From Victivallales bacterium (GTDB lineage Bacteria > Verrucomicrobiota > Lentisphaeria > Oligosphaerales > Oligosphaeraceae), in NCBI GenBank assembly GCA_017538465.1, contig JAFYIW010000260.1, forward strand, positions 1-6,182: a stretch of 6,182 nucleotides of DNA. Direction: 5' to 3'. The notes beneath the pieces were generated by a model. That model saw only the letters and a list, made by a program, of their open reading frames with translations. It searched no databases and was not told the origin of the DNA. Shown piece after piece: positions 5,502-6,182 of the stretch. A program made the translations under genes and the position numbers. Numbering within the stretch: position 1 is the stretch's first letter; every line of letters begins with the position of its first letter.

Positions 5502-6148
5502 GCGGGACAATTGCCTCGAGCGAAGGCCGCCTGTGCCGCAGGGCAGGATGGATGGCGCTATGCTGCCTCCTGTCTTTGCTGGCATTCGGGTGCGTGGACA
5601 ATATCGCCTGGACGCAGCCTCCGGGGGAGGCGGAACTCCGGGCGGCCTTTGCCTTGCTGGCACTGAATTTGGCGCGTCAGCGGCCGCCTGCCCGGCCGGT
5701 GAAGGTGAAGGTTGAAATCCATAACGGACTGGGCAACCGCATGATTCCCGAACGGGGAGGGAACAGCGTCCGGCTTAACGGGGAGAGATTGAAGTCGTTC
5801 GTTTTCGCCTCCTTGGAGATGCTTCGTTCGCCGGAGGCCTTCGCAAAGGGCTTTGAGACGATGCGCGAGGAGCATCCCCAAAGCTGGAAACTCTACGAGG
5901 AGCGGAAGGATTCCATCGGGGAAGAGCAACTACTGGAACCGTGGGATTGGGTGCTGACTGAGTCCGAAAGCGACTGTGACGTGCTTCTAAAAGTCAATTG
6001 CAGATATGAGACGGATAAACTTGCACCCGATTCCCATCAGCGGAACATCTTTCTTGAGGTTGAAATGATTTGGATGGAAAATGGCAAAACGGAGCCTCTG
6101 GCTTCGGTCCGCCTGCCTCTGCCGTGGAAACGAAGCTGGTTTTTCTGA
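5498..6148 (+). CDS. Second, divergent LpoB-like lipoprotein
   Basis: The protein has 216 residues. The N-terminus has Arg residues (RLCRRAGWM), a hydrophobic core (ALCCLLSLLAF) and then GC with Cys32 as the likely lipidated residue; the lipobox AFGC is imperfect but acceptable. The mature part mirrors the gene just upstream: a helix (EAELRAAFALLALNLARQ), a strand ending in an Asn-Gly turn (VKVKVEIHNGLGNR), VRLNGERLKSFVFASLEMLRSPEAF, a helical Glu-rich region, then strands CDVLLKVNCRY and RNIFLEVEMIWMENGK. This order is LpoB-like, with 'HNGLGNR' in the place of the family's 'x-N-x-T' turn. The C-terminus is unusual, ending PLPWKRSWFF, basic and aromatic. Overlap with the preceding gene suggests 1:1 synthesis, so the two may form a pair. 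The gene call is firm; the family is inferred from pattern and neighbourhood. The last part is less GC-rich (28/60 at 6001-6060) than the middle of the window. Confidence 0.82.
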   Translation: MSGTIASSEGRLCRRAGWMALCCLLSLLAFGCVDNIAWTQPPGEAELRAAFALLALNLARQRPPARPVKVKVEIHNGLGNRMIPERGGNSVRLNGERLKSFVFASLEMLRSPEAFAKGFETMREEHPQSWKLYEERKDSIGEEQLLEPWDWVLTESESDCDVLLKVNCRYETDKLAPDSHQRNIFLEVEMIWMENGKTEPLASVRLPLPWKRSWFF

Positions 6149-6150
6149 AC

Positions 6151-6182
6151 TTGACAATTGGACAAAATGTCTGGAAATAGTA
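6151..6182 (+). promoter_or_regulatory. Possible promoter for a gene beyond the window
   Basis: TTGACA at 6151-6156 is a perfect sigma-70 type -35 hexamer, two bases after the stop of the last gene. The expected -10 region (about 6174-6182) reads GAAATAGTA and is cut by the window edge, so no good -10 can be confirmed. GACA at 6161-6164 and TGTC at 6168-6171 form a short inverted repeat in the spacer, which could be an operator or chance. Confidence 0.3.

Overview
This window carries six consecutive same-strand (+) protein-coding genes. The first is cut by the left window edge. All five genes whose start is visible encode exported proteins: two with a probable cleavable signal peptide and three with a lipoprotein-type N-terminus. 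No RNA genes, transposases, integrases, CRISPR arrays or attachment sites are visible.

Layout. (1) 1-779: C-terminal part of a LysM protein with a repeat-rich Gly/Pro/Asp linker and an unrecognised C-terminal domain. (2) 838-1962: exported protein that looks like two CsgG/LpoB-type folds in tandem. (3) 1993-3105: signal peptide, LysM, Pro/Glu/Val repeat linker and a CsgG/LpoB-like C-terminal domain. Its LysM is a close paralogue of the one in gene 1. (4) 3278-4657: lipoprotein with TPR-like helices, resembling the uncharacterised COG3014 family. (5) 4743-5501: LpoB-like lipoprotein. (6) 5498-6148: a second, divergent LpoB-like lipoprotein, overlapping gene 5 by ATGA. A GC-rich hairpin between genes 3 and 4 (3122-3153) may divide the run into two transcription units. 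Smaller hairpins lie at the end of gene 1 and between genes 4 and 5. The window ends just after gene 6, in what may be the promoter of the next gene.

Organism. The DNA is moderately GC-rich but uneven: two sampled 60-base stretches of the gene 1 tail are about 40% GC, against about 67% in a sampled stretch of gene 3. Lipoproteins, LysM and LpoB/CsgG-like folds point to a diderm bacterium. The mix of clear Shine-Dalgarno sites (genes 2, 3, 5, 6) with none at gene 4, and the unusual paralogous envelope proteins, would fit the Verrucomicrobiota/Lentisphaerota/Kiritimatiellota group. That is a guess, not something the sequence proves.

How the genes may work together. In Enterobacteria, LpoB is an outer-membrane lipoprotein that reaches through the peptidoglycan to activate PBP1B, and CsgG is the related-fold curli secretion pore. 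A cluster with two LysM proteins on long flexible linkers, several LpoB/CsgG-like modules and a COG3014-like lipoprotein suggests a cell-wall-spanning envelope assembly, either a regulator of peptidoglycan synthesis or a secretion/anchoring device. Family assignments come from reading the proteins by eye and need profile searches; the joint function is inference.
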